Positions 45,336 to 53,823 of a stretch of DNA of 64,000 bases are shown piece after piece (within the stretch, counting starts at the first letter, position 1; the number at the start of each line of letters is the position of its first letter). This DNA is from Ancylobacter polymorphus (GTDB lineage Bacteria > Pseudomonadota > Alphaproteobacteria > Rhizobiales > Xanthobacteraceae): the NCBI RefSeq assembly GCF_030813495.1, contig NZ_JAUSUI010000007.1:62001-126000 (forward strand). Reading direction: 5' to 3'. The position numbers and the translations under genes were made by a program. The notes under the pieces are model-generated. The model was not told where the DNA came from. It did no database searches and saw only the letters and a program-made list of their open reading frames with translations.

Positions 45336-45923
45336 CTATTTCTCCGCCTCGGGGATGTAGCCGATGAAAGGCAGCTGGCGGAAGGCGTGAGAGACATCCA
45401 TGCCATAGCCGACGACGAAATAATCCGGGCATTTGAAGCCGACGAAATCGGCCTCGATCTGCACCGCGCGCTTGTGCGGCTTTTCCAGCAGCACGCAAAC
45501 CATCACCCGGCGCGCGCCGCGCGCCGCCAGCAGGTCCTTGGCGAAGGCCAGCGTGCGGCCGGATTCGAGGATGTCGTCGATCAGCAGCACGTCGCGCCCG
45601 CGCACATCGGTCTCGATGTCGCGGAGCACGGTGACATGGCCGGAGGAGATGCGGGCGTCGCGGTAGCTCGACAGGGTGATGAATTCCACCTCCGGCGCCA
45701 GCCCGGCATGGTGCATGGAGCGGATGAGATCGGCGGCGAAGACGAAGCTGCCCTTGAGCACCGCGATCACCACCAGCTTCTCCGGCGCCGCCCCGACGAT
45801 CTCCTCGACCAGCTCGCGGTTGCGCTCGGCAATGGTCGCGGCGTCGAACAGCACCTCGATCCGGGCATCGTGATAGGGATGTCCGGCCTCGGTGGCGGTC
45901 GCGGCGGTATTTTCTTCGGTCAT
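45336..45923 (-). CDS. hpt: Hypoxanthine phosphoribosyltransferase
   Basis: A 195-residue cytosolic purine-salvage enzyme that joins hypoxanthine or guanine to PRPP. The PRPP loop is VLLIDDILESGRTLAFA; VIAVLKGSFVFAADLIR lies upstream and VGFKCPDYFVVGYGMDVSH downstream, all diagnostic. The ATG at 45923 (MTEENTAATATEAGHPYHD) begins a short unconserved lead. It points against its neighbours, lying between the plus-strand TIGR02302 gene and ftsE. Confidence 0.95.
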   Translation of the reverse strand: MTEENTAATATEAGHPYHDARIEVLFDAATIAERNRELVEEIVGAAPEKLVVIAVLKGSFVFAADLIRSMHHAGLAPEVEFITLSSYRDARISSGHVTVLRDIETDVRGRDVLLIDDILESGRTLAFAKDLLAARGARRVMVCVLLEKPHKRAVQIEADFVGFKCPDYFVVGYGMDVSHAFRQLPFIGYIPEAEK

Positions 45924-46115
45924 CGGCTTCCTCTTGCGCGGCAAGTGACACACCCTGTGCTTTGCCGGCAGGATGAACGGGCCGTCCTCGCGCGTCCAGC
46001 CGGGTTTCCCATTACCGGCTCGCGAGGCCTGTCTTTTGCGACGCCGCGCACACGCTATGTTAGAGGTCGCGCCATCAGAATCAGCGGGCGGCATGTCCCG
46101 TCGAAGGATTGAGTC

Positions 46116-46775
46116 TTGGTTCGCTTCGAAAATGTCGGCCTGCGCTACGGCATGGGCCCGGAGGTTCTGCGGGATGTCACCTTCGGCATTCCCCCGCATT
46201 CCTTCCAGTTTCTCACCGGGCCGTCCGGCGCCGGCAAGACGACGCTGCTGCGCCTGCTGTTCCTGTCGCTGCGGCCGACGCGGGGGCTGATCACCATTTT
46301 CGGGCGCGATGCCGCCAAGCTGGCGGCGGACGAGACGGCGGCGCTGCGCCAGCGCATCGGCATCGTCTTCCAGGATTTCCGCCTGCTCGACCACCTCAGC
46401 ACCTATGAGAATGTCGCGCTGCCGCTGCGTGTGCAGGGGCGCGAGGAGGCGAGCTATCGCGCGGAAGTGACCGAGCTGCTGCACTGGGTGGGGCTGGGCG
46501 AGCGCATGCATGTGCTGCCCCCGGTGCTCTCGGGCGGCGAGAAGCAGCGCGCCGCCATTGCCCGCGCGCTGATCAGCCGCCCGGAAATCCTGCTGGCGGA
46601 CGAGCCGACGGGCAATGTCGATCCCAGCCTGGCGCGCCGTCTGCTGCGCCTGTTCCTCGAACTGCACAAGAGCGGCACCTCGGTCCTGATCGCGACCCAT
46701 GACATCGGGTTGATGGACCAGTTCGACGCGCGCCGCCTCGTTATCAATCAGGGGCGCCTGACCGTCTATGACTGA
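46116..46775 (+). CDS. ftsE: Cell division ATP-binding protein FtsE
   Basis: A 219-residue ABC ATPase that pairs with FtsX at the division site. Walker A is FLTGPSGAGKTTLLRLLF, the signature is LSGGEKQRAAIARAL, and Walker B is ILLADEPTGNVDPSLARRLL. The start is TTG at 46116, giving MVRFENVGLRYG, the FtsE beginning; no ATG fits. Its last bases overlap the ftsX start by 8 bp. In E. coli FtsEX controls EnvC; an EnvC-like protein is encoded at 13646-15037 in this window. Confidence 0.96.
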   Translation: MVRFENVGLRYGMGPEVLRDVTFGIPPHSFQFLTGPSGAGKTTLLRLLFLSLRPTRGLITIFGRDAAKLAADETAALRQRIGIVFQDFRLLDHLSTYENVALPLRVQGREEASYRAEVTELLHWVGLGERMHVLPPVLSGGEKQRAAIARALISRPEILLADEPTGNVDPSLARRLLRLFLELHKSGTSVLIATHDIGLMDQFDARRLVINQGRLTVYD

Positions 46776-47787
46776 CAAACGACCCACGTCATCCGGACGG
46801 CTGGCAGCGATGACCGGGCGCCTGCGCGCGCCGGCGGCGGCGCCCGAGGCCGAGCGGGCGACCCGGCCCGGCCCCAGCGCCCCCGCGGCGAAATCGGCGG
46901 CGCAGCGTCCCATCGTGCCCAGCACGACGGTGACGACGCGGGCGCTGATTGCGGTCATCGCCATCATGACCTTTCTCGCCGGCATCACCATCGGCGCGGT
47001 CTCGGCGGTGAGCAATGTCGCGGCCGAATGGACGGCCGACATTGCCCGCGAAGCGACGATCGAGATCAAGCCGGGCGACGGGCTCGATCTCGACGCCGCG
47101 CTGGCCAAGGCGGTGGAACTCGCCAAGGCGACGCCGGGAATCGCCGAGGCGAAGGCGCTCGATCCCGCCGCCACCGCCCGTCTGCTGGAGCCCTGGCTCG
47201 GCGCCGGGCTGGACCTTGCCAATCTGCCGGTGCCGCGGCTGGTCACGGTGACGCTGGCTGCCTCGGCGGATGCGCAGACCCTGCCCGCCTTGCGCGAGGC
47301 GCTGACGCGGCAGGTGCCTTCCGCCAGTCTCGACGACCACCGGCTCTGGGCCGAGCGGCTCGCCGCCACCACGCGCACCGCGATGACGATCGGCCTTGCC
47401 GTGCTGGCGCTGGTCGCCACCGCCACCGTGCTGTGCGTCACCGTGGCCACCCGCGCGGCGGTGGAGGCGGCGCGCTTCGTGGTGGAAGTGCTGCATTTCG
47501 TCGGCGCGCGCGACACCTTTATCGTGTCGGAATTCCAGCGCCACTTCCTCACCGTCGGCCTCAAGGGCGCGGCGGTCGGCGGCGGCGCGGCGGTGGCGCT
47601 GTTCTTCCTCGGTTCCACCGTGCCGTCCTGGCTGCGTGTCGACCAGCAGGTCGACACCTTTGTCGGCGCGATGACCATCGACGCGCGCGGCTATGGCGGC
47701 ATTGTCGGTGTGGCGGTGCTGGTGGCGCTGGTGACGACGCTGACCTCGCGGCTGACCGTCTACCGCACGTTGCGCGGCATCAGCTAG
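46768..47787 (+). CDS. ftsX: Cell division protein FtsX
   Basis: A 339-residue membrane protein. A long Ala/Pro-rich cytoplasmic lead (about 50 residues) precedes helix 1 (ALIAVIAIMTFLAGITIGAV). A periplasmic domain (about residues 85-205) and three more helices (AMTIGLAVLALVATATVLCV; FLTVGLKGAAVGGGAAVALF; GGIVGVAVLVALVTTLTSRL) follow. This FtsX layout connects cytoplasmic ATP hydrolysis by FtsE to periplasmic amidase activators. Its start overlaps ftsE, so the two are coupled. Confidence 0.93.
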   Translation: MTDKRPTSSGRLAAMTGRLRAPAAAPEAERATRPGPSAPAAKSAAQRPIVPSTTVTTRALIAVIAIMTFLAGITIGAVSAVSNVAAEWTADIAREATIEIKPGDGLDLDAALAKAVELAKATPGIAEAKALDPAATARLLEPWLGAGLDLANLPVPRLVTVTLAASADAQTLPALREALTRQVPSASLDDHRLWAERLAATTRTAMTIGLAVLALVATATVLCVTVATRAAVEAARFVVEVLHFVGARDTFIVSEFQRHFLTVGLKGAAVGGGAAVALFFLGSTVPSWLRVDQQVDTFVGAMTIDARGYGGIVGVAVLVALVTTLTSRLTVYRTLRGIS

Positions 47788-47801
47788 GGCGCGCCGTGTC
47801 C

Positions 47802-48479
47802 ATGCTCTCCCCTACCGATCCCGCCCGCGCGCCGATGCCCGGCCGCTCCCGCCGCTGGCCTTGGCTGTGGATCATCGCCGCCGTGCCGCTGGCGGCGCTC
47901 CTCGCCTTGCTCGTCGGCTTCGCCGTCTTCGTCGCCGGGATCGAGGGTCGCGAGGCGCAGGCGGGGCGCGCGGCGGACGGCATCGTGGTGCTGACCGGCG
48001 GATCCGAGCGCATCGCGGAAGCCACCAATCTCCTGCTGGAAGGGCGGGGCAAGCGCCTGCTCATCACCGGCGTGCATCCCGACACCACGCTCAATGAGAT
48101 CGTGCGCACCGTGCCGGCGACGCGCGAGGCGCTGGAATGCTGCGTCGAACTCGGCCGCTCGGCGCTGAACACGCAGGGCAACGCCATCGAGGCCGGCGAA
48201 TGGGCCAAGGCGCAGCATTTCCGCTCGCTGCTGGTGGTCACCTCGGCCTGGCACATGCCGCGCGCGCTGGTGGAACTGCGCCGCACCACGCCGGGCATCA
48301 CGCTGGTGCCCTACCCCGTCGTGCCCCGCCGCGCGGAGGAGAACAGCGGGCCGAGCTTGGCCGGCCTGCGGCTGCTGGCGGTGGAATATGTGAAGTTCCT
48401 CGCCGCCTCGCTCGGGGTGCGCGCCTGGCCGGCGGTGACATCGCAAATGCGTGAAACAGGGCGGTTACCGCCGCCTTAA
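47802..48479 (+). CDS. YdcF family (DUF218) membrane protein
   Basis: A 225-residue protein with one N-terminal helix (LWIIAAVPLAALLALLVGFA) and a periplasmic or cytoplasmic DUF218 domain. The conserved core is DGIVVLTGGSERIAEATNLL, RLLITGVHPDTTLNEIV, NTQGNAIEAGEWAKAQHF and LLVVTSAWHMPRALVELRR. The reaction is not known; links to envelope carbohydrate metabolism have been suggested for relatives. It starts 14 bp after ftsX; a GTG six bases upstream (47796) is equally possible. ftsEX-ydcF is a recurring neighbourhood in this order. Confidence 0.9.
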   Translation: MLSPTDPARAPMPGRSRRWPWLWIIAAVPLAALLALLVGFAVFVAGIEGREAQAGRAADGIVVLTGGSERIAEATNLLLEGRGKRLLITGVHPDTTLNEIVRTVPATREALECCVELGRSALNTQGNAIEAGEWAKAQHFRSLLVVTSAWHMPRALVELRRTTPGITLVPYPVVPRRAEENSGPSLAGLRLLAVEYVKFLAASLGVRAWPAVTSQMRETGRLPPP

Positions 48480-48533
48480 CGGGGCTTGTCAAGGGAACCT
48501 TCAGCATCTTCGCGGATTCCTCCACAGACAGTG

Positions 48534-48561
48534 TTGACGCCGCAAACAGATGTTCTAGATT
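48534..48561 (+). promoter_or_regulatory. Sigma70-type promoter of the 48569 gene
   Basis: TTGACG (48534-48539), 16 bases, TAGATT (48556-48561). The expected transcription start, about seven bases downstream, falls on or next to the ATG at 48569, which suggests a leaderless mRNA. Confidence 0.55.
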
Positions 48562-48568
48562 TGTTCCC

Positions 48569-48892
48569 ATGATGACACGCGACACCACCCGCTTTGATTC
48601 GCTTGAGGACGCCGGCCCGCTCAGCGCCAGCGGTTTGCTGGCGCGTCGCTTCCGCCTCTGGCGCGGCACCGATGGCCGCCGTCAGGTCTATTCCGTCTAT
48701 GCCGCGGAGGAGGCGCCGGACTACCCCGCCGCCGTCGCCATCGCGGTACGGATGGAAGGCACGCGCCGCATTCCGGTATGGGCCGGCCCGGCCGGGGCCA
48801 AGGCCCGCAGCGCCGCCATGGCCACCGGCGCGCAGGAAATCCATCTGCGCGTGCTGCCCGACGCCGAAAGCGGCACGCTGGCGCCGATGTGA
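48569..48892 (+). CDS. Conserved-looking small protein of unknown function
   Basis: A 107-residue soluble protein that I do not recognise. It reads as one compact domain with GPLSASGLLARRFRLWRGTD, VYSVYAAEEAPDYPAAVAIA and EIHLRVLPDAESGTLAP, with no signal peptide, helix anchor or known motif. Codon use and third-position GC match its neighbours, which supports it being real, as does a promoter placed just upstream. No ribosome-binding site is visible before the ATG. It is followed by a palindromic repeat. Confidence 0.65.
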   Translation: MMTRDTTRFDSLEDAGPLSASGLLARRFRLWRGTDGRRQVYSVYAAEEAPDYPAAVAIAVRMEGTRRIPVWAGPAGAKARSAAMATGAQEIHLRVLPDAESGTLAPM

Positions 48893-48908
48893 CCGGCGCG
48901 TCCGGACC

Positions 48909-49014
48909 TAGATCATCTCGCCGTTTCACGGAAACAGTGAAATGATCTAATTCTTTGTTTTGTCGCGTTTTCTTCACGCGAACCGGTATCCACTTCGCTC
49001 GAAAACGCTCTAGA
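48909..49014. repeat. Dispersed palindromic repeat, CTCTAG-ended family, copy 4
   Basis: Left hairpin with an imperfect stem (TAGATCAT...ATGATCTA, GTTTC/GAAAC apex), then TTCTTTGTTTTGTCGCG, CGCGAACCGGTATCCACTTC and ACGCTCTAGAG. Its right 70 bases match copy 3 with only a few changes. The TAG stop of the ChaC-type gene (49010-49012, minus strand) is inside its end. Confidence 0.85.
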
Positions 49015-49567
49015 GCCGGGCGACCAGCCAGTTGATCTCCTCGTCGCGAATGCCGAGTTCGGCCAGGTGCCGGGCGGTGGCGGTGACATAATCCGCATTC
49101 GGCCCGCCCACGCCGTGCCCCTGGCGGATGAGATGCAGCCGCTCCTCCGCCGTGATCTGCCCGGCATATTGCGCGTGGCCGCGATCGACCAGGAACACCA
49201 CCGCTGGCACGGCGCGGGTGCTTCCATCCTTCAGCCACACCCGCCGCACGGCTTCACGATAGATGTTCGTCACCTGCTCGCGCTCGCGCAGATAGGCGAG
49301 CGTCGCCTCCGCCTGTTCCGGCGCGACGCGGAAGGCGATGCCGACGCAGGCGCCGCCACGGTCCAGCCCGAGCACCAGGCCGGGCCTTTCCGGCGTTCCC
49401 CGCCAATGCACCGATTTCACGCAGAAAGACCGATGCGCGCCGATGAGCTTGCCGGGCACACGTTCTTCATAGGCGAAGCCCGGATTCCACATCAGCGAGC
49501 CATAGCCGAAGACCCAGAGCGGTTCGCCGGGTGCGAAGGCATGGAGGACATGGCCGGCGGCGGGCAT
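49010..49567 (-). CDS. Gamma-glutamylcyclotransferase, ChaC type
   Basis: A 185-residue cytosolic enzyme that breaks glutathione, releasing 5-oxoproline and Cys-Gly. The diagnostic VFGYGSLMWNPGFAYEERVP is near the N-terminus, with SFCVKSVHWRGTPERPGLVL, EREQVTNIYREAVRRVWL and NADYVTATARHLAELGI later. The frame remains open upstream over the divergent gene, but the ATG at 49567 gives the family length. It is divergent from the DUF2125 gene. Its stop codon is formed by the repeat at 48909-49014. Confidence 0.92.
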   Translation of the reverse strand: MPAAGHVLHAFAPGEPLWVFGYGSLMWNPGFAYEERVPGKLIGAHRSFCVKSVHWRGTPERPGLVLGLDRGGACVGIAFRVAPEQAEATLAYLREREQVTNIYREAVRRVWLKDGSTRAVPAVVFLVDRGHAQYAGQITAEERLHLIRQGHGVGGPNADYVTATARHLAELGIRDEEINWLVARL

Positions 49568-49787
49568 GGCGGGCACCTGCGAGGCTCTGACGATGGACGG
49601 CGAGCGGGGGGAATCGGCGCCGCCGCCGCTCGCCGCTTCTGCTTGCCCGGCTCCGCGTTCTGGTGCAAGCGCCGCGCATGACCTAAACCCACACCTGGCC
49701 GGTGCGGGGAACCCCTGGCGCCCCTCGCGCCTTAAGCCTGCCGTATCGGCGTCCGAGCCTGCGCCCGCCCGCCACTGGAGTCCGCCC

Positions 49788-50873
49788 ATGACCTCATCCG
49801 ATGTCCGCCCCGCTCCGGCCGCCCCCCGCCGCCGGTGGCTGATCGCGCTGCCCTTCGCCGCGCTGGTGCTGCTGGGCATTGGCTGGTCCTTCGTCTGGCA
49901 ATGGAGCGCCGGGAGGGCGGAAGCGGAAATCGACGCGTGGATCGCCCGCGAGGCGGCGGAAGGGCGGAACTGGGCCTGCGCCAGCCGCGAATTCGGCGGC
50001 TTTCCCTTTCGCTTCGAGCTGATCTGCAACGCGCCCACCGTCACCTTCACCGGCCCCGAGCCGTGGACCGCGCGCATGACCCGCGCCCATGCGGTGGCGC
50101 AGGTGTGGAACCCCCAGCACATCATCGCCGAATTCGAGGGGCCGTCGGTGCTGACGCAGTCGACCAGCGGGCGCGAGATCACCGCCAGCTGGTCGCTTTT
50201 GCAGGTGAGCGGGGTCGGTCGCGACGGCCGCGCCGAGCGGGTCTCGGTCTCGGCCAATGATTATTCGCTCGCCGAGGCCGGCACGACGGTGTTCTCCGCC
50301 CGCCATGCCGAGCTGCATGTGCGCCACCACCCCGGCGAGGCGGCCGGGACGCTCGACATCGCGCTCGGCTTCACCGGCGCCAGCGGCATGGCGCTGAGCG
50401 CCACGCCCCGCACCGCCGGCGTCGCCGCCGCCCAGGCGGCGGCTCAGGCGTCAAAGTCGGTCGATGGCGAGATGCAGGTAAGCGTGACGCAGGTGCCGCC
50501 TTTCCGCTCCATGCCCGCCGCCGAGCGCCTGGCGCTGTGGCAGCAGGCCGGCGGCCGCGTGCAACTGCAGCTCGCCCGCATCACCGGCGGTGGCGGGGCG
50601 CTCAGCGCGTCCGGTGAACTGGGGCTCGATGCCCAGCGTCGCCCGGATGGGCGGGTCGACCTCGCCGTGGTGAAGGCGCAGCCCTTGTTCGCGGCGATGG
50701 CGGCGGCGGGGCTGCTGCCGGATTTCCTCGCCAATCTTGCCCCCGCCATGATGATGGCGGGCATGCCGACCACCGTGGATGGGCAGAAGGCGAGTTCCTT
50801 CCCCTTCGTGTTCCGCAACGGGCAGGTGATGCTCGGCGTGCTGCCGCTGGGCAAGATCGGCCCGCTGTACTGA
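49788..50873 (+). CDS. DUF2125 domain-containing protein
   Basis: A 361-residue protein with one N-terminal anchor helix ([20 protein letters not shown]) and a large periplasmic domain. [20 protein letters not shown] is the DUF2125 hallmark, and the C-terminus [16 protein letters not shown] is also conserved. Function unknown; the fold resembles lipid-binding tubular proteins of the AsmA kind, which is only a guess. The frame is open from 49566 but the ATG at 49788 fits the anchor. It lies beside the minus-strand edd gene, with a short repeat between them. Confidence 0.88.
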   Translation: MTSSDVRPAPAAPRRRWLIALPFAALVLLGIGWSFVWQWSAGRAEAEIDAWIAREAAEGRNWACASREFGGFPFRFELICNAPTVTFTGPEPWTARMTRAHAVAQVWNPQHIIAEFEGPSVLTQSTSGREITASWSLLQVSGVGRDGRAERVSVSANDYSLAEAGTTVFSARHAELHVRHHPGEAAGTLDIALGFTGASGMALSATPRTAGVAAAQAAAQASKSVDGEMQVSVTQVPPFRSMPAAERLALWQQAGGRVQLQLARITGGGGALSASGELGLDAQRRPDGRVDLAVVKAQPLFAAMAAAGLLPDFLANLAPAMMMAGMPTTVDGQKASSFPFVFRNGQVMLGVLPLGKIGPLY

Positions 50874-50879
50874 GGCGGG

Positions 50880-50915
50880 CGTCATCCCGGACGGCCGTAG
50901 GCCGATCCGGGATCG
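50880..50915. repeat. CGTCATCCCGG-family element, short copy
   Basis: CGTCATCCCGGACGGCCGTA at the left with GGCCGATCCGGGATCGCG at the right form an imperfect hairpin. It is related to one half of the element at 45203-45309. It lies seven bases after the DUF2125 stop and 22 bases from the edd stop, between convergent genes. Confidence 0.65.
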
Positions 50916-50937
50916 CGCGGACGTGCAGCTTCTGCGT

Positions 50938-52776
50938 TCACACCGCGAAGATGCTCGCCCCCGTATCCGCCGTTCCGACCGAGGCCCGGAAGGCGGCGAA
51001 CAATTCGCGTCCGACGCCGACATGGGAGGGGGCGAGATTGGCCGGGGCCGGAGCGCGCTCCGCCCATGTTTCCGGCTCGACCAGCACGGTGAGCGTGCCG
51101 GCCACCGCGTCGAGGCGGATCAGGTCGCCATTGCGGATCAGGGCGATGGCGCCGCCATCGGCGGCTTCCGGCGTGACATGGATCGCCGCCGGCACCTTGC
51201 CGGAGGCGCCGGAAAGGCGCCCGTCGGTGACGAGCGCGACGTTGTGTCCGCGATCCTGCAGCACGCCGAGCGGCGGCATCAGCTTGTGCAGCTCCGGCAT
51301 GCCATTGGCCTTCGGTCCCTGGAAACGCACCACGGCGATGAAATCGCCGGTGAGTGATCCTGCCTTGAAGGCGGCCTGAAGCTCCTCCTGGCTGTGGAAG
51401 ACGCGGGCCGGCGCTTCGATGATGTGGCGTTCCGGCGCGATGGCGGAGGTCTTGATTACCGCCCGGCCGAGCTCGCCGGACAGCAGCTTGAGCCCGCCCG
51501 TGGGCTGGAACGGCTCCCCGGCCCCGCGCAGCACCGCCGTGTCGCCGCTCGCCTCGGCGCCCTCGCGCCAGCCGAGCGTGCCGTCCTCGCGCAGCACCGG
51601 CTCCTGCGTATAGGCAGCGAGCCCGCCGCCCCACACGGTTTCCACATCCGCATGCAGCTTGCCGTCGGCGAGCAGTTCGCGGATGACGAAGCCCATGCCG
51701 CCGGCGGCGTGGAAATGGTTCACATCCGCCTTGCCGTTGGGATAGACACGGCACAGCAGCGGCGTCACCTCGGCGAGGTCGGAGAAGTCGTCCCAGGTCA
51801 GGGTGATGCCGCCCGCCGCCGCCATGGCGACGATGTGCAGCGTGTGATTGGTCGAGCCGCCGGTGGCGTGCAGGCCGACAATGCCGTTGACGAAGGCCTT
51901 CTCGTCCAGCATGCGGCCGACCGGCACATAATCATTGCCGAGCGCGGTCATTGCCATGGCCCGCTCCGCCGCCGCCGTGGTCAGCGCCTCGCGCAGCGGC
52001 GTGTTGGGGTTGACGAAGGAGGCGCCGGGCAGATGCAGGCCCATGATCTCCATCATCATCTGGTTGGTATTGGCGGTGCCGTAGAAGGTGCAGGTGCCCG
52101 GCCCGTGATAGGACTGGCTCTCCGCCTCCATCAGCGCCTCGCGCCCGACCTTTCCTTCGGCGAAGAGCTGGCGGATCTTCGCCTTCTCGTCATTGGGCAG
52201 GCCCGAGGTCATCGGCCCGGCGGGGATGAAGACTGCGGGCAGATGGCCGAAGGCCAGCGCGCCGATGACGAGGCCCGGCACGATCTTGTCGCAGATGCCG
52301 AGGAACACGGCGGCGTCGAAGGTCTGGTGCGACAGGGCGACGGCGGTGGAGAGCGCGATCACGTCGCGCGAGAACAGCGACAATTCCATGCCGGCCTCGC
52401 CCTGGGTGACGCCGTCGCACATGGCGGGCACGCCGCCGGCCACCTGCGCCGTGCCGCCGGCGCGCCGGGCGGCGGCGCGGATCAGCGCCGGATAGGTCTC
52501 ATAGGGCTGGTGGGCGGAAAGCATGTCGTTATAGGCGGTGACGATGCCGAGATTGGCGCCGGCGCCTTCGCGCAGCATCGCCTTGTCCGAGGGGCCGCAG
52601 GCAGCGAAGCCATGCGCCTGGTTGGCGCAGCCGAGCCTGGCCCGGCTCGGCCCGCGTTCGGCGGCCTCAGCGATCCGTTCGAGATAGCGCGCACGGGCGT
52701 CGCGCGAGCGCGTGGCGATGCGCGCGGTGACCTCGCCGATGCGGGCATTCACATGGGACGGAATGGCAGTGGCCAT
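50938..52776 (-). CDS. edd: Phosphogluconate dehydratase
   Basis: A 612-residue iron-sulfur enzyme of the IlvD/Edd family that turns 6-phosphogluconate into 2-keto-3-deoxy-6-phosphogluconate, the first committed Entner-Doudoroff step. The cluster cysteines lie in [31 protein letters not shown] and [15 protein letters not shown], the layout of Edd. It is third in a minus-strand operon zwf-pgl-edd; the aldolase gene eda is not in the window. The ATG at 52776 gives [17 protein letters not shown], the usual beginning. Confidence 0.96.
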   Translation of the reverse strand: MATAIPSHVNARIGEVTARIATRSRDARARYLERIAEAAERGPSRARLGCANQAHGFAACGPSDKAMLREGAGANLGIVTAYNDMLSAHQPYETYPALIRAAARRAGGTAQVAGGVPAMCDGVTQGEAGMELSLFSRDVIALSTAVALSHQTFDAAVFLGICDKIVPGLVIGALAFGHLPAVFIPAGPMTSGLPNDEKAKIRQLFAEGKVGREALMEAESQSYHGPGTCTFYGTANTNQMMMEIMGLHLPGASFVNPNTPLREALTTAAAERAMAMTALGNDYVPVGRMLDEKAFVNGIVGLHATGGSTNHTLHIVAMAAAGGITLTWDDFSDLAEVTPLLCRVYPNGKADVNHFHAAGGMGFVIRELLADGKLHADVETVWGGGLAAYTQEPVLREDGTLGWREGAEASGDTAVLRGAGEPFQPTGGLKLLSGELGRAVIKTSAIAPERHIIEAPARVFHSQEELQAAFKAGSLTGDFIAVVRFQGPKANGMPELHKLMPPLGVLQDRGHNVALVTDGRLSGASGKVPAAIHVTPEAADGGAIALIRNGDLIRLDAVAGTLTVLVEPETWAERAPAPANLAPSHVGVGRELFAAFRASVGTADTGASIFAV

Positions 52777-52869
52777 GCGGCTCTCCTCAGGGTCGTCGGC
52801 GGCCGGCAGGTCCGGCCGGTCTTCGGTGGCGGCGGCCCGGGCGGGCCGCCGAAGCAGGTACCGGCCTTC

Positions 52870-53562
52870 TTATGGGCACCAGAAGATGTCGAGCGCGGGC
52901 TTCGCCCGCAGCACGGCGCGGATCGGCATCTCGGTCGCCGGACCCTCGCCCAGCGCCTTTTCCAGCACCGGCTTCTTCGCCTCGCCCTCGATATGCAGCG
53001 CCAGCGCGTCGGCGGCGAGCAGGACGGGCAAGGTGAGGGTGATGCGCGGCTCGCCGGCATCGGGCGCGCGCATCGGGATGAGGCCGAGCGGCGCGTCGGG
53101 GTCTATGGCGTCGTTCAGATGGTCGCCGCCGGGGAAGAAGGAGGCGGTGTGGCCATCGTCACCCATGCCGAGAATGGCGCAGGCAAGCGGCCAGGAGATG
53201 TCTTCCAGCGCCTCGTTGACGGCGAACAGGCCGTCTTCCGGGGTGGGGGCGTCATTGGCGAGCGGCACGAATTTCGCGCCCGCCGCCCTGTTCTGGAGCA
53301 GATGCTGGCGCACCAGCCGGGCGTTGGAACGCTCCGAGGTCTCGCGTACCCAGCGCTCATCGACCAGGGTGACGGCGATCTTGTCCCAGGGCAGGTCGCG
53401 GGTGGAGAGCTCTTCGAAGAAGCGGGTGGGGGTGCGCCCGCCGGAGACGGCGAGGCTGGCCATGCCGCTGCGGGCGACGCGGGCGGCGAGCGCCGCGCTG
53501 GCGAAATCGGCGACCGCGCGCGCCACCTCAGTGCTGTCCTTCAACTCGTGCAGTTCCGGCAT
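52870..53562 (-). CDS. pgl: 6-phosphogluconolactonase
   Basis: A 230-residue DevB-type lactonase that hydrolyses 6-phosphogluconolactone between Zwf and Edd. Conserved sites are LAVSGGRTPTRFFEELS, VTLVDERWVRETSERSN and ILGMGDDGHTASFFPGGDHL. Ninety-three bases separate it from edd, and 237 from zwf; all three genes face the same way. The space to zwf holds hairpins and a repeated zwf 3' end. The ATG at 53562 is followed by a short hydrophilic lead. Confidence 0.94.
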   Translation of the reverse strand: MPELHELKDSTEVARAVADFASAALAARVARSGMASLAVSGGRTPTRFFEELSTRDLPWDKIAVTLVDERWVRETSERSNARLVRQHLLQNRAAGAKFVPLANDAPTPEDGLFAVNEALEDISWPLACAILGMGDDGHTASFFPGGDHLNDAIDPDAPLGLIPMRAPDAGEPRITLTLPVLLAADALALHIEGEAKKPVLEKALGEGPATEMPIRAVLRAKPALDIFWCP

Positions 53563-53728
53563 GCCCGGCAGTCTCCCTCTCGTGCCGGCCCCAGGCCGGC
53601 GCCTCTACGGATCGCGGCGCCTGAGGCGCCAGCGGTCAGTATAGGGCAGTTGTGCGACGACCGGAGACCGGCCGCCGCACGTCTGGTTGAGCGCCCACGG
53701 GTCCCGGCGGGGCGCGGTGGTCACGGCC

Positions 53729-53823
53729 GGCGCCGGTCAGGCGCCGTCTTCGAGCCCCAAGGCGCCGGTCAGGCGCTGTCTTGGAGCCAAAGGCGCCGGT
53801 CAGGCGCCGTCTTCCAACCACGT
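53729..53823 (-). repeat. Three tandem copies of the zwf 3' terminus
   Basis: Units at 53729-53760, 53761-53791 and 53792-53823 (32, 31 and 32 bp). Each contains GGCGCCGGTCAGGCGC followed by a GTCTT and an AG/AA-rich tail. The rightmost unit is the real end of zwf, where TCA (53800-53802) is its stop codon. The other two repeat the last codons and the stop with a few changes. GGCGCC at both sides of the stop lets each unit form a hairpin. Confidence 0.85.
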
